Positions 62,267 to 64,000 of a stretch of DNA of 64,000 bases are shown piece by piece. Numbering within the stretch: the first letter of the stretch is position 1; each line of letters starts with the position of its first letter. The DNA comes from Pseudomonas izuensis (GTDB lineage: Bacteria > Pseudomonadota > Gammaproteobacteria > Pseudomonadales > Pseudomonadaceae). A program made the position numbers and the translations under genes. Where the stretch lies: the NCBI RefSeq assembly GCF_009861505.1, contig NZ_WTFT01000020.1, positions 1 through 64,000 on the forward strand, in the 5' to 3' direction. The notes below the pieces were generated by a model. That model ran no database searches, was not told the DNA's origin, and saw only the letters and a program-made list of their open reading frames with translations.

Positions 62267-63249
62267 TGGACAGCGTCGATCTGAATGTCCTGCGCAGCGT
62301 GCTGGAGTGGCGTCGCGCCGGTCAGAGGGTGGTGTTGTATAGCGTGGTCCAGACCTGGGGCACTGCGCCCCGGGCCCCTGGCGCCATGCTGGCGCTGCGC
62401 GAGGATGGCGTGGTGATTGGTTCGGTATCCGGTGGCTGTGTCGAGGATGACCTGATTGCACGGTTGCACGATGGTCGTATTCCGGCCGACGGCCCGCCGG
62501 TGCAACTGATCACCTATGGAGTGAGCCGTGAGGAAGCGGCGCGCTTCGGTTTGCCCTGCGGTGGCACATTGCGGTTGACCGAGGAGCGCGTAGGCGACCC
62601 GGCATGGGTTGCCGAGCTGCTGGCGCGCTGTGAGGCTCATGAGATCGTGGCGCGTTCGCTGGATATCGCGACCGGTGAAGTGGTGTTGCAGCCGGCCAGC
62701 AAAACGGACACGCTGAGGTTTGACGGGCAGACCTTGCGCGCAATCTACGGTCCGCGATGGCGTTTGCTGCTGATTGGTGCGGGGCAACTGTCACGTTATG
62801 TCGCCGAGATGGCCAGGCTGCTGGATTTTGAAGTGTTGATCTGCGATCCGCGCAGCGAATTCGTCTACGGCTGGGAGGCGCAGCATGGCCGATTTGTCTC
62901 CGGCATGCCCGACGAAGCGGTGCTGAACATTCAGACCGACGAACGCACGGCCATCGTCGCCCTGACTCATGATCCGCGCCTGGATGACATGGCGCTACTC
63001 ACGGCCCTCGACTCCAGGGCTTTTTATGTCGGCGCGCTGGGCTCGCGGGTCAATAGCCAGAAACGCCGGGAAAACCTGGCTCAACTGGGCTTGTCGCCAC
63101 AGGCCATCGAGCGGCTGCACGGTCCGATCGGCCTGCATATCGGCAGCCATAGCCCGGCGGAAATCGCCTTGTCGCTGATGGCCGAAATTGTGGCGATCAA
63201 GAATGGCGTGGAGCTGAAACAGAAAAAGACGTTGCGGGAGGGGGCATGA
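62266..63249 (+). CDS. XdhC family molybdenum cofactor maturation protein
   Basis: This 327-residue protein has the XdhC/CoxI N-terminal domain (SGGCVEDDLI near residues 46-55) and a Rossmann C-terminal domain (LLLIGAGQLSRYVAEMA near 166-182). XdhC proteins bind the molybdenum cofactor, support its sulfuration, and deliver it to the hydroxylase. It overlaps the hydroxylase subunit by one base and the next gene by four. Confidence 0.9.
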   Translation: MDSVDLNVLRSVLEWRRAGQRVVLYSVVQTWGTAPRAPGAMLALREDGVVIGSVSGGCVEDDLIARLHDGRIPADGPPVQLITYGVSREEAARFGLPCGGTLRLTEERVGDPAWVAELLARCEAHEIVARSLDIATGEVVLQPASKTDTLRFDGQTLRAIYGPRWRLLLIGAGQLSRYVAEMARLLDFEVLICDPRSEFVYGWEAQHGRFVSGMPDEAVLNIQTDERTAIVALTHDPRLDDMALLTALDSRAFYVGALGSRVNSQKRRENLAQLGLSPQAIERLHGPIGLHIGSHSPAEIALSLMAEIVAIKNGVELKQKKTLREGA

Positions 63250-63836
63250 GTGAACCTATCGGTGTCATCGTTCTGGCCGCGGGGCAGGGCAGTCGGTTTC
63301 GACAGGTCGCGGGCGATGAAAAGGACAAGCTGCTGGCGGACTGTACGGGGCGTGATGGCGCTGTCCGCTCGGTGATCGAACACGTGCTGGTGAATCTGCC
63401 GCCTGAACTGGACAGGCGTGTCCTGGTGACGACCGCGGATCGCCCGCAAGTCATCCGCATGGCCAAGGCCTATGGTTGCGAGATCGCGCTGGTCGAATCG
63501 ACCGGAATGGGGGACAGCATTGCGGCCGGGGTAGCAACGTGTGCGCAGCTCAATGGCTGGCTGATGGTGCTGGGGGATATGCCGTTCATCCTGCCATCCA
63601 GTATTGAGCAGGTCACGGCGCAGGTAGTGGATGACTGCATCAGCGTGCCGGTGCAGGAAGGCGAATACGGGCACCCGGTGGGTTTTGGGCGCGACTTCGG
63701 CCCGGGATTGATGGCGTTGTCGGGTGATCGTGGGGCCAAGGCGTTGTTTGCCCAAGGGCGGGTCGTTGAGGTGGCGGTAGATGATCCCGGTGTGTTGTGG
63801 GATGTGGATGTGCCTGAAAAGCTGGTCTTCAAGTAG
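63246..63836 (+). CDS. MobA-like NTP transferase (MocA-type molybdenum cofactor cytidylyltransferase)
   Basis: This 196-residue protein has the nucleotidyltransferase loop VLAAGQGSRF (about residues 10-19) with K29 in EKDKLL and the metal-binding VLGDMPF. In this context the likely role is making the molybdopterin cytosine dinucleotide form used by xanthine-dehydrogenase-type hydroxylases. It overlaps XdhC by four bases. Confidence 0.88.
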   Translation: MSEPIGVIVLAAGQGSRFRQVAGDEKDKLLADCTGRDGAVRSVIEHVLVNLPPELDRRVLVTTADRPQVIRMAKAYGCEIALVESTGMGDSIAAGVATCAQLNGWLMVLGDMPFILPSSIEQVTAQVVDDCISVPVQEGEYGHPVGFGRDFGPGLMALSGDRGAKALFAQGRVVEVAVDDPGVLWDVDVPEKLVFK

Positions 63837-63847
63837 GCGCAAATCCA

Positions 63848-63880
63848 GTGTGGGAGCGAGCAGGCTCGCTCCCACAAGGG
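63848..63880. repeat. minimal REP-derived perfect inverted repeat
   Basis: TGTGGGAGCGAGC (63849-63861) and GCTCGCTCCCACA (63864-63876) are exact inverted repeats with a two-base gap. The usual CTGCTCGCGA inner parts of both REP halves are missing. Confidence 0.8.
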
Positions 63881-63898
63881 ACTGATGTGCTTCAGACA

Positions 63899-63940
63899 TA
63901 AAAAAGCCCCGCCTGGCGTTACCAGGCGGGGCTTTTTAGT
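63899..63940. terminator. bidirectional rho-independent terminator
   Basis: AAAAAAGCCCCGCCTGG (from about 63900) pairs with CCAGGCGGGGCTTTTT (from about 63922) around CGTTA, flanked by A/T-tracts. It separates the hydroxylase operon from the convergent gene at the window edge. Confidence 0.92.
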
Positions 63941-63951
63941 GGCTGATGGAA

Positions 63952-64000
63952 TCAGGCGAGCGGTTTAGGCTCGTGCTCTTTTTCCTTGGCCTGTTCGTGT
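63952..64000 (-). CDS. 3' end of a gene that continues beyond the window
   Basis: A minus-strand frame enters from the right edge and ends with TGA at 63952-63954, just beyond a terminator. The visible C-terminus (HEQAKEKEHEPKPLA) is charged. Too little is present to name the product. Confidence 0.5.
   Translation of the reverse strand, partial: HEQAKEKEHEPKPLA

Overview
The window is chromosomal DNA from a Pseudomonas of the fluorescens group. The evidence is the high GC content, dense gene packing, about fifteen REP/REPIN elements built on GTGGGAGC...GCTCGCGA cores, and blocks whose gene order matches what I recall of Pseudomonas chromosomes: the murB-ptp-kdsB-trm112-lpxK-exbD-exbB-comEC block, and the ABC pair-GST-fadE-PA2817-tRNA(Glu/Gly) block. 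I see no rRNA operon, insertion sequence, prophage or CRISPR array. Most of the window is core genome with a few accessory insertions.

Layout. 1-10 kb: nitroreductase, YcgN, a secreted protein with a degenerate M1-peptidase-like motif, a DUF2892 protein, a SPOUT RNA methyltransferase, a YajD-type HNH protein, a spermidine-synthase-like protein, a cyclic-nucleotide-binding protein, oligopeptidase B, a class II amidotransferase and a DUF2937 protein. 10-15 kb: a LysR regulator divergent from an MFS transporter and pxpABC (5-oxoprolinase), which looks like a pyroglutamate uptake and use locus. 15-24 kb: a MoxR/VWA pair, a DUF4160/DUF2442-HTH pair behind a perfect palindrome, a DUF748 protein, cysK, an LpxO-like hydroxylase and two EamA transporters. 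24-31 kb: aceK, hrpA and a FabH-like ketoacyl synthase. 31-40 kb: an OmpR/EnvZ-type two-component system, pyrF, two dehydrogenases, a MocR-type regulator with a hairpin over its ribosome binding site, and a chemoreceptor.

40-52 kb: a duplicated tRNA-Glu/tRNA-Gly pair with a strong promoter and terminator. Directly beyond it lies the module I find most interesting: a LysR regulator divergent from an AlaX-type aminoacyl-tRNA editing hydrolase, a 2-oxoglutarate/Fe(II) oxygenase and a LysE exporter. I infer that it modifies, exports and gives self-protection against an unusual amino acid. A PA2817-like protein, fadE, a transglutaminase-like protein, a GST and an ABC exporter follow.

52-64 kb: a DUF2062 protein divergent from comEC. 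The comEC strand continues through an overlapping envelope-biogenesis operon (exbB/exbD-like, lpxK, trm112-like, kdsB, low-molecular-weight phosphatase, murB) to a terminator. The window closes with an IorAB-like molybdenum hydroxylase operon (2Fe-2S subunit, Tat-exported molybdopterin subunit, XdhC, MobA-like nucleotidyltransferase) and the 3' end of a minus-strand gene.

All calls come from reading the sequence and remembered family motifs. No database search was run.
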